A stretch of DNA of 64,000 nucleotides from assembly GCF_025200715.1 (NCBI RefSeq), contig NZ_CP104144.1, positions 124,001 to 188,000 of the forward strand. The letters are read 5' to 3'. The notes beneath the pieces were generated by a model that searched no databases, was not told the DNA's origin, and saw nothing but the letters and a program-made list of their open reading frames with translations. The position numbers were made by a program, and so were the translations under genes. Source of the DNA: Rhizobium sullae. GTDB lineage: Bacteria; Pseudomonadota; Alphaproteobacteria; Rhizobiales; Rhizobiaceae. Shown in pieces: positions 23,576 to 32,945 of this stretch. Each line of letters starts with the position of its first letter. The stretch's first letter is position 1.

Positions 23576-25039
23576 ATGAAGGCCAGCACGCTCAATGGAA
23601 TCCTCCTCGCAATGACGGTGGCCATAACGGCTTTTCCAGTCACCGTGGCGAGTTCAGCCGACGCAATCACGGAGGAAGAAGCCCACGTGATCGGCGTGGA
23701 CGCCTATGTGTATTTCTACCCTCTGCTGTCGATGGACATCACCCGGAAGCAGCTGACCAACGCCGAAGCCAAAGAAGGTGCGATCGGGGGTCCGCCTAAT
23801 CGATTTAACAACATCCTCGAGTTTCCCCCGGCGGACCTGAAGGTGGTGGTCCGTCCGAATTTCGACACCCTGTACTCGAGCGGCTGGCTCGACCTGACCA
23901 AGGAGCCGGTGGTGGTCTCGGCTCCGGATACCGGCGGACGCTATTACTTACTGCCGATGCTAGACATGTGGACGGATGTGTTTGCGTCGCCAGGCTGGCG
24001 CACAACTGGAACGGAGGCGGGCCACTTCCTGGTCGCACCGCCTGGCTGGCGGCCCGATCTGCGCGACGAGTTCGACGAGTTCAAGCTGCCGGAAGGGACC
24101 CAGAGGATCGATGCGCCGACGCCCTATGTCTGGGTCATCGGGCGGACGAAGACGGACGGACCGCCGGACTATGACGCCGTGCACAAGATCCAGGACGGCT
24201 ACAAGATCACCTTGCTCTCGGAATGGGGCAAGGAACCGAAGCCGATCGAGGTGGAGATCGACCCGTCGATTGACATGAAGACGCCGCCGAAGGTCCAGGT
24301 CGATACCATGCCGGCAGACCGTTACTTCGCCTACGCTGCTGAGCTTTTGAGGCGGATCCCGCCGCACGTCACCGACGAGCCGATCTTGGCCCGGATGAAG
24401 CGGATAGGCATCGAGCCGGGAAAGAGCTTCAATCTCTCCAAGGCCGACCCAGTCGTCCAGAAGGCGCTCTCGACCGTTCCACGGGACGCCCAGGCACTCA
24501 TGGCGTGGAAAGTGAAGACCGTTGCCCGGGTGGAAAATGGCTGGTCGATGAACACCGACACGATGGGTGTCTATGGCAACTATTACCTGAAACGCGCGAT
24601 GGTCTCGCAACTGGGCCTTGGCGCCAACTTGCCCGAGGATGCCATCTATCCGCTCAATCTCGCCGACGAGACCGGGCAGCCGCTCGACGGCAAGAACAAC
24701 TATACTATCCATTTTGACAAGAGCGAGATTCCGCCGGCGAAGGCCTTCTGGTCGATAACGCTCTACGACAACAAGGGATTCCAGGTCGCCAATTCGATCA
24801 ACCGGTTCGCGGTCAGCAGTTGGATGCCGTTCCAGTACAATGCCGACGGCTCTCTCGATCTTTATTTCCAGACCGAAAGCCCCGGCAAGGACAAGGAATG
24901 GAACTGGCTGCCGGCTCCCACAGGGTCGTACAATCTGACGATGCGGCTCTACGCTCCCGCGTCGGACGCGCTGACCGGCAAATGGAATCCGCCGGCGGTG
25001 ACCAAGTCAAGCGCAGTTCCGGCTCTGGTAGCTCAATGA
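23576..25039 (+). CDS. DUF1254/DUF1214 exported protein (third of three)
   Basis: Protein of 487 residues from the ATG at 23576; the open frame extends 158 codons further up but overlaps the previous gene and lacks a signal peptide. The signal is MKASTLNGILLAMTVAITAFPVTVASSA. Domains: DAYVYFYPLLSMDITRKQ, VVRPNFDTLYSSGWLDLTKEPVVV (DUF1254), and IPPAKAFWSITLYDN plus DKEWNWLPAP (DUF1214). The three paralogues share the C-terminal ESPGKDKEWNWLPAP-type motif, a possible functional centre. Confidence 0.85.
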   Translation: MKASTLNGILLAMTVAITAFPVTVASSADAITEEEAHVIGVDAYVYFYPLLSMDITRKQLTNAEAKEGAIGGPPNRFNNILEFPPADLKVVVRPNFDTLYSSGWLDLTKEPVVVSAPDTGGRYYLLPMLDMWTDVFASPGWRTTGTEAGHFLVAPPGWRPDLRDEFDEFKLPEGTQRIDAPTPYVWVIGRTKTDGPPDYDAVHKIQDGYKITLLSEWGKEPKPIEVEIDPSIDMKTPPKVQVDTMPADRYFAYAAELLRRIPPHVTDEPILARMKRIGIEPGKSFNLSKADPVVQKALSTVPRDAQALMAWKVKTVARVENGWSMNTDTMGVYGNYYLKRAMVSQLGLGANLPEDAIYPLNLADETGQPLDGKNNYTIHFDKSEIPPAKAFWSITLYDNKGFQVANSINRFAVSSWMPFQYNADGSLDLYFQTESPGKDKEWNWLPAPTGSYNLTMRLYAPASDALTGKWNPPAVTKSSAVPALVAQ

Positions 25040-25052
25040 TGCCCGGACGCCC

Positions 25053-25420
25053 ATCGAAGTCGCAATCGCCTTCAGCATTCTGCTGCTCGCCTGCGAGATC
25101 ATCTCGATCGGTCAGCCCGGCATCACTGCCCGTGCCCTTGGATGGTCGCCTTCGCGTTCGGACTGCTGCATGGACTGGGCTTCGCGGGTGTGCTTTCGGA
25201 GCTGGCACTTCCTGCCGGAGACATTCCACTCGCCCTGCTGTTCTTCAATGTCGGCGTCGAGATCGGCCAGTTGATGTTCATGACCACGGTGATCGGCCTG
25301 ATCGCACTTGTGAGGCTGGTGAGATATCCGGCCTGGTTTGGTCGTCATCCTTCATGAGGGCGACCTACGCGATGGCGGCGTTCTGGTTCGTTGAGCGCGT
25401 GGCGTCGTTCGAAGCGGGTG
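25053..25420 (+). pseudogene. HupE/UreJ-type membrane protein remnant
   Basis: C-terminal half of a HupE/UreJ-like six-helix protein broken over three frames: TPIEVAIAFSILLLACEII, then VAFAFGLLHGLGFAGVLSELALP and IPLALLFFNVGVEIGQLMFM, then YAMAAFWFVERV. The N-terminal helices and conserved His-rich start are gone. The longest open piece (25142-25357) could be mistaken for a gene but has no start signal. It is a decayed gene inside the envelope cluster. Confidence 0.72.
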
Positions 25421-25538
25421 TGTCGGCCACGGGACCGTTGGTTACTGTAAGGGGCATACGCTCCGAAAGGAGAGATTTGTATCATCATGTCCTGGGCTCG
25501 CCTGCTGTCAGGCGATACATGCGAATGGATGAAACCGG

Positions 25539-25808
25539 ATGGGGAACGGCGTTGGATTCGTAAAGAGGTGCTTCACGCGACGCGCCAATGTTATCGAGGA
25601 GCTCGCTTTGCGCAGCGAGGGGTTTCGCGACCTCTGTGACGACTTCGCCAGTGCAAACGATGAGAAACTGCAATGGGAGCGGTCATCCGCTCCAGAACAT
25701 GACGAGCGCATTGCCGAGTATCAGGAACTCGTAGACAGCCTCCGGATTGAAATCGAGCAGGCCCTCGACAGAGCCGCGGTCGTGCCGTTCATACGGCCAC
25801 GACGATGA
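25539..25808 (+). CDS. Small conserved hypothetical protein
   Basis: Acidic protein of 89 residues with a helical core ANVIEELALRSEGFRDLCDD and ERIAEYQELVDSLRIEIEQAL, ending in an Arg-rich tail. It has no signal peptide and no membrane segment. Similar small proteins are seen in rhizobial genomes but no function is known to me. The ribosome site is weak and the true start could be slightly downstream, since the family-like part begins at about residue 17. Confidence 0.55.
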   Translation: MGNGVGFVKRCFTRRANVIEELALRSEGFRDLCDDFASANDEKLQWERSSAPEHDERIAEYQELVDSLRIEIEQALDRAAVVPFIRPRR

Positions 25809-25930
25809 CGATACCACCAGTGTTGCGGGTGTTCGTAACTGTAACTTACTTCCATCTCTACTCGATACACGCCACGCATATCGACGGGAAATGACCGCTT
25901 CATATCAATCGCTCCAGGATAGGAACAGCA

Positions 25931-26356
25931 ATGATAGACAGAGTTGGCATCTTCGCAGGGACGGCGCTCGCAGCCTTCCTCGCCCTAACCGCTGTCGGTC
26001 GGGCCGACACGATCAGCTACGCCGATGCGGTAACAACGCTTGCCAAAGAGTGCGGCGCCGACATCAAGAAGTTCTGCAACGGAGAGAACCTCGGAAACGG
26101 TCGCATCCAGGCCTGCCTCGAGAAGAACGCGTCAAAGGTCTCCCCGACCTGCACATCGACGCTTGGAAGCGTCATGACATCGGTCGCCCAGCGCCAGCAA
26201 GCGCAGGCGTCGGTGTTCAAGGTCTGCCAGCATGACATCTCCCAATACTGCAACAGCGTGAAGGGCGACGGGAACATCCTCTCCTGCCTCGTCGAGACAA
26301 CGCGCGTGGACAACAAGGCTTGCAACCAGGCAATCACCGACGCTGGATGGCGGTGA
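25931..26356 (+). CDS. Exported Cys-rich repeat protein (GLG1-like)
   Basis: Protein of 141 residues with a signal peptide (ending GRADT) and two cysteine-rich repeats of the Golgi-apparatus-protein-1 type: KECGADIKKFCNGE with ACLEKNASKVSPTC, and KVCQHDISQYCNSV with SCLVETTRVDNKAC. The regular spacing of eight cysteines predicts disulfides in the periplasm. Function unknown; it precedes an OmpA-like gene by 27 bases and is probably co-transcribed with it. Confidence 0.75.
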   Translation: MIDRVGIFAGTALAAFLALTAVGRADTISYADAVTTLAKECGADIKKFCNGENLGNGRIQACLEKNASKVSPTCTSTLGSVMTSVAQRQQAQASVFKVCQHDISQYCNSVKGDGNILSCLVETTRVDNKACNQAITDAGWR

Positions 26357-26383
26357 ACCACGACCGGAAAGAGGGAGAACAAG

Positions 26384-26953
26384 ATGATCATTCATGGCCT
26401 TCGAATTTCACTGGCACTCGGCCTGCTACTGGCTCCGTGCATCGCTTCAGCCCAGCAGCTCGACAACACTCAGATCATGACCACTCTCGGACAGGTCAAG
26501 GCGGCAGCACCCGCCGTCGATGTCGCTCTGCTCGTGGAGGAAGCCAACGCCAATGTCGGAAAGGGTGTCGCGGCGCTGCCCAACTGGAGCAAGTTGTCAG
26601 AGCTCTCGCAGTTGATCGTCGAGATCGATTTCGAGAACAACTCGACTGCCATCGCGCCGAAATCCTACCGCACCGTCGGGCTCATCGCGGACGCGCTGCA
26701 CCATCCGAACCTGTTCCGGTACAAGTTCCTGATTGTCGGGCACTCGAGCGCGACGGGAACGGCCAAGCACAATCTCGAACTCAGCCAGAAACGCGCCGAC
26801 GCGATCAACGAAGCGCTGTCGACCACCTTTGCGGTTTCGCCTGATCGCCTGTTCTCGGTCGGAGCCGGCGAGGAATGGCCGATCGATCCAGGTCATCCGG
26901 AGTCGGCAGACAACCGACGTGTTCAACTGATCAATCTGGGACTGTTGAAATAA
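26384..26953 (+). CDS. OmpA-family peptidoglycan-binding protein
   Basis: Protein of 189 residues with signal peptide (ISLALGLLLAPCIASAQ) and a C-terminal OmpA domain: IDFENNSTAIAPKSYRTVGLIADAL, FLIVGHSSATGTAKHNLELSQKRADAINEAL and ENRRV-like DNRRVQLINLG. The Asp and Arg that hold diaminopimelate in OmpA domains are replaced in part (HSSATGTAKHNLELSQKRA keeps LSxxRA). It is probably a periplasmic anchor to the cell wall. GGGAGAA lies seven bases upstream of the ATG. Confidence 0.82.
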   Translation: MIIHGLRISLALGLLLAPCIASAQQLDNTQIMTTLGQVKAAAPAVDVALLVEEANANVGKGVAALPNWSKLSELSQLIVEIDFENNSTAIAPKSYRTVGLIADALHHPNLFRYKFLIVGHSSATGTAKHNLELSQKRADAINEALSTTFAVSPDRLFSVGAGEEWPIDPGHPESADNRRVQLINLGLLK

Positions 26954-26984
26954 CGCCACTCAGTGGAAAAACGGGAGAAAGCAG

Positions 26985-27677
26985 ATGCTTAGAATCTCCG
27001 ATATGTGCATGATAGCAATCGCAGCAGGCCTTCTATCTTCAACGCCGGTTCTCGCGCAGGACGCCATCTCGGCACCTGCTCAGAAGTCCATCGGCGCAAC
27101 CAAGTCAAAAATGGTGCCGTCGCTGGCCGTCCTCAATTCCGGAGGCGCAAAGCTTGAGAACGGAAAGCTGACGATGAGCGGCATCTCGGCGGTGTCTATC
27201 GTGTTTGCCGACCGCCCGGTGCGCTCTGCAGGTCATGTGCTGACCTCCGAGTTCATCAAGCAGTGGGGCGAGGGGGCAGACAGCTTCGCCAAGGATCCTC
27301 CGAATGCGACGATATCGGTCCTGAGCGGCAAGGGAGATTCCGTCGCTGATGCCGTAGTCGTCTTGAAGACGCCGAAGCTCGAGGGAACAAATCTCACCTT
27401 CGACGTGGCTGTGCTCGAAGGTGATCTCGCCGGAGCCGACGGCCCCGCATCACTGTTCATCGACTGGTTTGCGGCACGTGGTCCTTACGGGGGCGTCGCC
27501 GTCGGGGGCGCTGGCTTTCGCGCCCCCGTCTGGCGTGGCGGATGGTATGCCCATCCTGGCGCATATTACGGAGCGGGCGTCGTTGCGGGGGCGGCAATCG
27601 GTGCCGCAGTCGCCGAGGATCGTCGCTATTATCCGCCTCCGGCTTGCGGATATTACCCGTATCCACCCTGCTACTAG
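26985..27677 (+). CDS. Exported protein with Gly/Tyr/Pro-rich tail
   Basis: Protein of 230 residues with signal peptide (MCMIAIAAGLLSSTPVLAQ), a central beta-rich domain containing NGKLTMSGISAVSIVFADRPVRSAGHV and LKTPKLEGTNLTFDVAVLEGDL, and a low-complexity tail (VAVGGAGFRAPVWRGGWYAH, then YYPPPACGYYPYPPC). The tail looks like a surface or self-associating segment. The central part resembles an uncharacterised rhizobial family found next to DUF1254 genes. It is transcribed after the OmpA-like gene with a good GGGAG ribosome site. Confidence 0.65.
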   Translation: MLRISDMCMIAIAAGLLSSTPVLAQDAISAPAQKSIGATKSKMVPSLAVLNSGGAKLENGKLTMSGISAVSIVFADRPVRSAGHVLTSEFIKQWGEGADSFAKDPPNATISVLSGKGDSVADAVVVLKTPKLEGTNLTFDVAVLEGDLAGADGPASLFIDWFAARGPYGGVAVGGAGFRAPVWRGGWYAHPGAYYGAGVVAGAAIGAAVAEDRRYYPPPACGYYPYPPCY

Positions 27678-27716
27678 CACTAGGGTATAGCAACATGCCC
27701 GTGCTGGTTTCGGCCC

Positions 27717-27745
27717 GCTGGAAGGCTTGTTACAGGCCTTCCAGC
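27717..27745. terminator. Strong hairpin after the envelope operon
   Basis: Perfect 10-bp stem GCTGGAAGGC with GCCTTCCAGC around a nine-base loop, 40 bases past the stop of the Gly/Tyr-rich gene. There is no T-tract, so it may stabilise the 3' end or work with Rho and not as a classical terminator. Confidence 0.45.
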
Positions 27746-27773
27746 GGTGGTTGCAAGACCGAGGACGTAGCAA

Positions 27774-28265
27774 TTGGACCATCCATCGAATCCTGATCCA
27801 GTTCTGGAAATACTCGTCGGCACTGTGTTTCTGGTTATGGTAATCTTCGTGCACGGCGTTGGTATCCGGAGCATCAGCCTTCGGTTCAGCAAGTCATGGG
27901 CAAGCGTCACGAATGCCACGCCGCACTGGCGTCTGAACCTGATGCTGGCCGTGACGATCGCTGCGCTGGCGATTCTGCATTTCACAGAGACGCTGATCTG
28001 GGCGGTGCCTCTCTATGCTAGGGCAATCATCCCCTCGATGCGCGACAGCTACTACTATGTGCTGGAAAGCTACACGACGCTCGGGGAGGGCAATGTCAGT
28101 TTGCCCGATCGCTGGCGGCTGCTCGGGCCAATCATTGGGATGTCGGGGCTGTTCACCTTCGGCTGGACCGGCAGCGTCCTGGTCAGCATTATGACCGACT
28201 TCGGCAAGTTCGACAGACTGCAGGCGAAACGGGAGCAAAGGGAGGAGGGGAAGGCGGAGTCATGA
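27774..28265 (+). CDS. Potassium-channel-like membrane protein
   Basis: Protein of 163 residues, start TTG at 27774 with GAGGA upstream. Two or three transmembrane segments (ILVGTVFLVMVIFVHGVGI, LMLAVTIAALAILHFTETLIWAVPLYA, LLGPIIGMSGLFTFGWTGSVLVSIM) frame a pore-like loop with YTTLGEGNV in place of the usual TxGYGD selectivity filter. The family is annotated as two-pore-domain or ion-channel domain proteins in rhizobia. The altered filter makes K+ selectivity uncertain. The C-terminus is charged and cytoplasmic. Confidence 0.65.
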   Translation: MDHPSNPDPVLEILVGTVFLVMVIFVHGVGIRSISLRFSKSWASVTNATPHWRLNLMLAVTIAALAILHFTETLIWAVPLYARAIIPSMRDSYYYVLESYTTLGEGNVSLPDRWRLLGPIIGMSGLFTFGWTGSVLVSIMTDFGKFDRLQAKREQREEGKAES

Positions 28266-28737
28266 GGATGACTGCCTTCTCGAAGACGACGCCTGGAGAT
28301 TCGATTGGCTGCAGCCGCCTCGTGAGACGGGGCCGATGAAGACGGCACCGTCGACAAGTGACTGACCGATTTTAACAACATGTTCAAGGAGTTCGGCACG
28401 GTGAAGGACCCGCTGCCACCGGCCAGCTACTACGAATCGGAGCTTTTCGCTTCGGCTTGAAGTGTGCGTTCTGCATGTGGTCAAGGATCGGCGTCGTGTG
28501 AATGCCGCTGATTGTCATGGCTGAGAAGACGCTATCGGAAATCCACACGCTTCAGGCGGCATGTCGCCAGTGAAAAACGCCAACCGAATGGGGCCTGCCG
28601 GCCACCTTGCCGCCTTCATTGTCGAAGAGAGCGATGAAAACTGGCATGACACACGTAGCATTTTTAAAGTTTTTATGTGAAAACATCGAGTTAGCTTATA
28701 TGCATTCGAAGGCGCGACTGGAATTCGTGACGGAAAA
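28266..28737. other. Gene-poor stretch
   Basis: No supported gene. A short frame at about 28365-28460 reads FNNMFKEFGTVKDPLPPASY and may be a remnant of a small protein. The last 100 bases before the LacI gene are AT-rich (TTTTTAAAGTTTTTATGTG at about 28662) and should hold its promoter. Confidence 0.35.
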
Positions 28738-29775
28738 GTGGAACGCAAAGTCAATCTCAAAGATGTCGCGCGCGATGCGGATGTGTCCCTGAGCACAGCC
28801 TCGCACGCCCTGAACGGAACCGCGCCTCTGACGATCGAAGTGCGCGAGAGGGTTCTGAACTCGGCGAAGCGGCTAGGCTATCTTGAGCGCAGGAGGGAAA
28901 AGGCGACGATTGCGGCGTTGCGCGTTTTGCTTCTGGCGATTCCTGACGATGCCGCTCCGCAAAGTGACCTCAACCTGGTGAGCTGGACGATCCTCAACGG
29001 TCTTCGAAGAGAGTGCGAGCGGCGCGGGATCAGGATAGTGCCCTTCGTCAGCACCGGCCGGAGAATTGATGGAGCGCAGGTAAGACAGATTGCGCTTTCG
29101 GAGCGTGCCGACGGTATTGTGATCTTGAACGACGATCACGCGGAACTCATCCGAAGCGTTGCCTCTGCCGGCATGCCTGTCGTCGTTATAAACGGTGAGG
29201 ATCCGGCCATGCTAGTCGATACGGTCACGCCCGAAAATCGCTTCGGTGCGCGCTTGGGCATCGAACATTTGCTCGCGCTCGGACATCGCCGCATCCTGCA
29301 CCTCACCTGGAAGGGCCGAACGACGATCCAGCGCCGATATGACGGCTTTTCCGATGCGTTTCTTGCCGCGCAGCTTCCTGTTCTGGACGACATGATCGTG
29401 GAAGCTGAAGGATATGAGCCCAGGCATGGCGAGGCTGCCATCAATGCACTGCTTGATCGGGATCCTTTAATGCGAGGGGCGACCGCCATATTCTGCGCCG
29501 CCGACAACTTGGCGCTCGGGTGCCTGAAGGCGTTGGCCGATCGCGACATTCGCGTGCCGGAGGCGATTTCGGTGCTGGGATTCGATGACATCGTGCGCGG
29601 CGAGTTCAGCCGTCCGCCGCTGTCGACGGTCAGCGTTCCGGCCGACAGACTCGGCGCTGCTGCCTTGTCCCTCATCGAACAGCGGCTGATTGCCAACGAT
29701 CCGCAGCGGCCGGCACATCGCCTGGAACTCGGATGCCATCTCGTTTTGCGCGGCAGCGTTGCGCCGCCGCGCTGA
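28738..29775 (+). CDS. LacI-family regulator of the pectin-oligosaccharide cluster
   Basis: Transcription factor of 345 residues, start GTG at 28738. It has the N-terminal LacI HTH (NLKDVARDADVSLSTASHAL, about residues 6-25) with hinge, and a periplasmic-binding-like effector domain with DGIVILND, VTPENRFGARLGIEHLLALGHRRI and GFDDIVRGEFSRPPLSTV. It sits at the tail end of the minus-strand importer and glycoside hydrolase operon. The matching LacI-type palindromes at 37929 and 38074 are its likely operators, with an oligosaccharide as inducer. Confidence 0.87.
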   Translation: MERKVNLKDVARDADVSLSTASHALNGTAPLTIEVRERVLNSAKRLGYLERRREKATIAALRVLLLAIPDDAAPQSDLNLVSWTILNGLRRECERRGIRIVPFVSTGRRIDGAQVRQIALSERADGIVILNDDHAELIRSVASAGMPVVVINGEDPAMLVDTVTPENRFGARLGIEHLLALGHRRILHLTWKGRTTIQRRYDGFSDAFLAAQLPVLDDMIVEAEGYEPRHGEAAINALLDRDPLMRGATAIFCAADNLALGCLKALADRDIRVPEAISVLGFDDIVRGEFSRPPLSTVSVPADRLGAAALSLIEQRLIANDPQRPAHRLELGCHLVLRGSVAPPR

Positions 29776-29781
29776 CCCAGA

Positions 29782-30840
29782 TCACTTCATCCCTGTTCCG
29801 GCGATGCCTGTGGTGATGTATCTCTGCAGAAACACGAACACGATCGTGACAGGCAGCAGGCTGAGAAACGTCATCGCCAGGATGTAGTGCCACTGCACCG
29901 AGAACTCTCCCTGGAATGCATTCAGGCCGACCTGCAGTGTGAAGTTCTCGCGGCTGTTGAGGACGATAAGCGGCCAGAGGAAATCATTCCAGCGCCAAAG
30001 GACGGAGAAGATCGCCAGCACCGCCAAAGCAGGCGCCGTCAGCGGCAGGATGATGCGCCAGAAGATGCAAAATTCGCTTGCAGCATCAACGCGTGCAGCC
30101 TCGATGAGCTCATCCGGTATCGTCAGCATATATTGCCGCAACAGGAACACGGCTGTCGGGGAGGCGATCGTCGGCAGGATGACCCCCCAGAGGTTATCGG
30201 CAAGGCCAACTCCTACGATGACAAGATATGCCGGGACCATGACGACGGCGAGCGGGATCATCAGGGTTGAAATGATGATCACGAAAACCGTCGTGTCGCC
30301 GCGAAACCGGTATTTCGACAGCGCAAAAGCTGCCAGGGCATTTACCAGCAGCGTCAGAACCGTTGCGACGAACGTGACAAACACCGAGTTCTTGAGGAAG
30401 GTCAGGAAGTTGAAACGCGTCAACGGATCGGCGTAATTTTGCGTGGCCACGGTCAACCGCTGCACGGGCGTTATGCTCTTCACGTCGACGCCCACGGGCT
30501 TTCCCGGATTTGCAGGGTCAACCATCTGGGCTTTGAGGCCGATACGGCGAACCATGGCCATTTCGCGCTTCTCGCCGTCAATGGTGACTTGCCAGAGGCT
30601 GAGCGGCTTGTCGAAACCGGACACCGTCTGCTCGACGGCAGCGCGGGGTAGCAGCGTCGGCGGAAACCGGGTGATTTCGGCGGCCGGCTTTAGCGAGGAA
30701 AGGCCCGCCCAGACAACAGGAACGAGCACCGCAAGGGTGCCGGCAAACAACCAGACCCATGACAATATGTCGGTTACATCGACGCGTTCGGTCCGTCGCG
30801 TGCGCGTCAGAAATCGGATCGGATTCATTAGGCTGTTCAT
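29782..30840 (-). CDS. Carbohydrate ABC transporter permease, MalG type
   Basis: Inner-membrane permease of 352 residues, start ATG at 30840 one base after the stop of the partner permease. Six helices and the EAA motif (ELIEAARVDAASEFCIFWRIILPLTAP) are clear. An unusually long periplasmic loop of about 90 residues after the first helix (ITRFPPTLLPRAAVEQTVSGF to RLTVATQNYADPLTRF) is a trait of CUT1 permeases for larger oligosaccharides. It ends GTGMK. Confidence 0.9.
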   Translation of the reverse strand: MNSLMNPIRFLTRTRRTERVDVTDILSWVWLFAGTLAVLVPVVWAGLSSLKPAAEITRFPPTLLPRAAVEQTVSGFDKPLSLWQVTIDGEKREMAMVRRIGLKAQMVDPANPGKPVGVDVKSITPVQRLTVATQNYADPLTRFNFLTFLKNSVFVTFVATVLTLLVNALAAFALSKYRFRGDTTVFVIIISTLMIPLAVVMVPAYLVIVGVGLADNLWGVILPTIASPTAVFLLRQYMLTIPDELIEAARVDAASEFCIFWRIILPLTAPALAVLAIFSVLWRWNDFLWPLIVLNSRENFTLQVGLNAFQGEFSVQWHYILAMTFLSLLPVTIVFVFLQRYITTGIAGTGMK

Positions 30841-30841
30841 T

Positions 30842-31837
30842 TTATGACTCCATCCGCCGGCCAAGGCGCAGCTGTATGAGGGTCAGCACCAGGAGCACGG
30901 CACCCATCAGAACGGATGCTGCGGATGCAAGGCCGAAGAGGCGAAGATCGCTGCCGAAGGCCATCTGGTAGATGTATTGGACGATAAAGCTGTTGGCTGT
31001 GCCCGGGCCGCCGCCGTTCGTCAGAACCCAGGCTTCGTCGAAAATCTGGACGGACCTGATCATCAGAAGGATCAGAACGACCAGCAGGTTCGGCCCGAGG
31101 AGCGGCAGCGTGATCCTGAAAAGCGTGCGCCGAGGCGAGGCCGCGTCGATTGAGGCTGCTTCATAAAGCTCCTTCGGGATAGCCTGAAGGCCGGCCAGGA
31201 GGATGAGCGTATAAAAGCCCATGTGAAACCAGACGGAGACAACCACGACGAAGAAGCGCGACCAGCCGACATCCAGAAGAAAGATTTCCGGCGGCACGCC
31301 GAGCATCTGCAGGAAGGCGTTTAGCAGGCCGTTTCGATCGAGGAACCATTTCCAGATCAGGCCGATGACGACCGGAGACAGCAATACCGGATAGAAAAAG
31401 ATTGCCCTGAAGAAGCCTCGCGCGGCAATCGCTCGATTGAGTATCAGTGCGGTGATGAGTGCCACGAGCAATGTGGCAACGACGTTGAATGCCACGAACC
31501 AAAGGGTATTCCACACAGCCGTCCAGAACAACGATTCCCGGCACGTTCCGGGCCTCAGATAATCGTCGCAGGCAAGCAGGGTGCGGAAATTGTCGAATCC
31601 GACGAACGGCCGGTCCGATACGAAAAGATTCGTCCCGCCGGTAAAGGCGTAGCCGACTGCAATCGCGATGGGAAGGAATGTGAATATGCCGAACAGAACC
31701 AGGTTCGGCGTCAGAAACAGCCATGGCATGCGTTTGCGGCCAAGCACTCGCTCCATTGCATTCACGGGGGCCTCGACCACCCTCATGATTGTTTCGCCCG
31801 CCTGGTAAAGCAATGCGCCTCCCTTGAGCGTCGCCAT
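30842..31837 (-). CDS. Carbohydrate ABC transporter permease, MalF/UgpA type
   Basis: Inner-membrane permease of 331 residues, start at 31837 near the ATPase stop. It has six hydrophobic segments starting at MPWLFLTPNLVLFGIFTFLP, and the EAA motif ELYEAASIDAASPRRTLFRITLPLLGP. A periplasmic loop with two Cys (LLACDDYLRPGTCRES) may form a disulfide. It forms the channel with the MalG-type partner. Confidence 0.9.
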   Translation of the reverse strand: MATLKGGALLYQAGETIMRVVEAPVNAMERVLGRKRMPWLFLTPNLVLFGIFTFLPIAIAVGYAFTGGTNLFVSDRPFVGFDNFRTLLACDDYLRPGTCRESLFWTAVWNTLWFVAFNVVATLLVALITALILNRAIAARGFFRAIFFYPVLLSPVVIGLIWKWFLDRNGLLNAFLQMLGVPPEIFLLDVGWSRFFVVVVSVWFHMGFYTLILLAGLQAIPKELYEAASIDAASPRRTLFRITLPLLGPNLLVVLILLMIRSVQIFDEAWVLTNGGGPGTANSFIVQYIYQMAFGSDLRLFGLASAASVLMGAVLLVLTLIQLRLGRRMES

Positions 31838-31838
31838 G

Positions 31839-32932
<1,094 letters not shown>

Positions 32933-32945
<13 letters not shown>

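Noticed and set aside
25142..25357. A 71-codon membrane protein gene
   Set aside because: It is an internal piece of a HupE-like protein whose other parts lie in neighbouring frames, so it is a pseudogene fragment.
27717..27745. A LacI- or TetR-type operator
   Set aside because: The perfect inverted repeat sits directly after a stop codon and has a nine-base loop, so a 3'-end hairpin is more likely.
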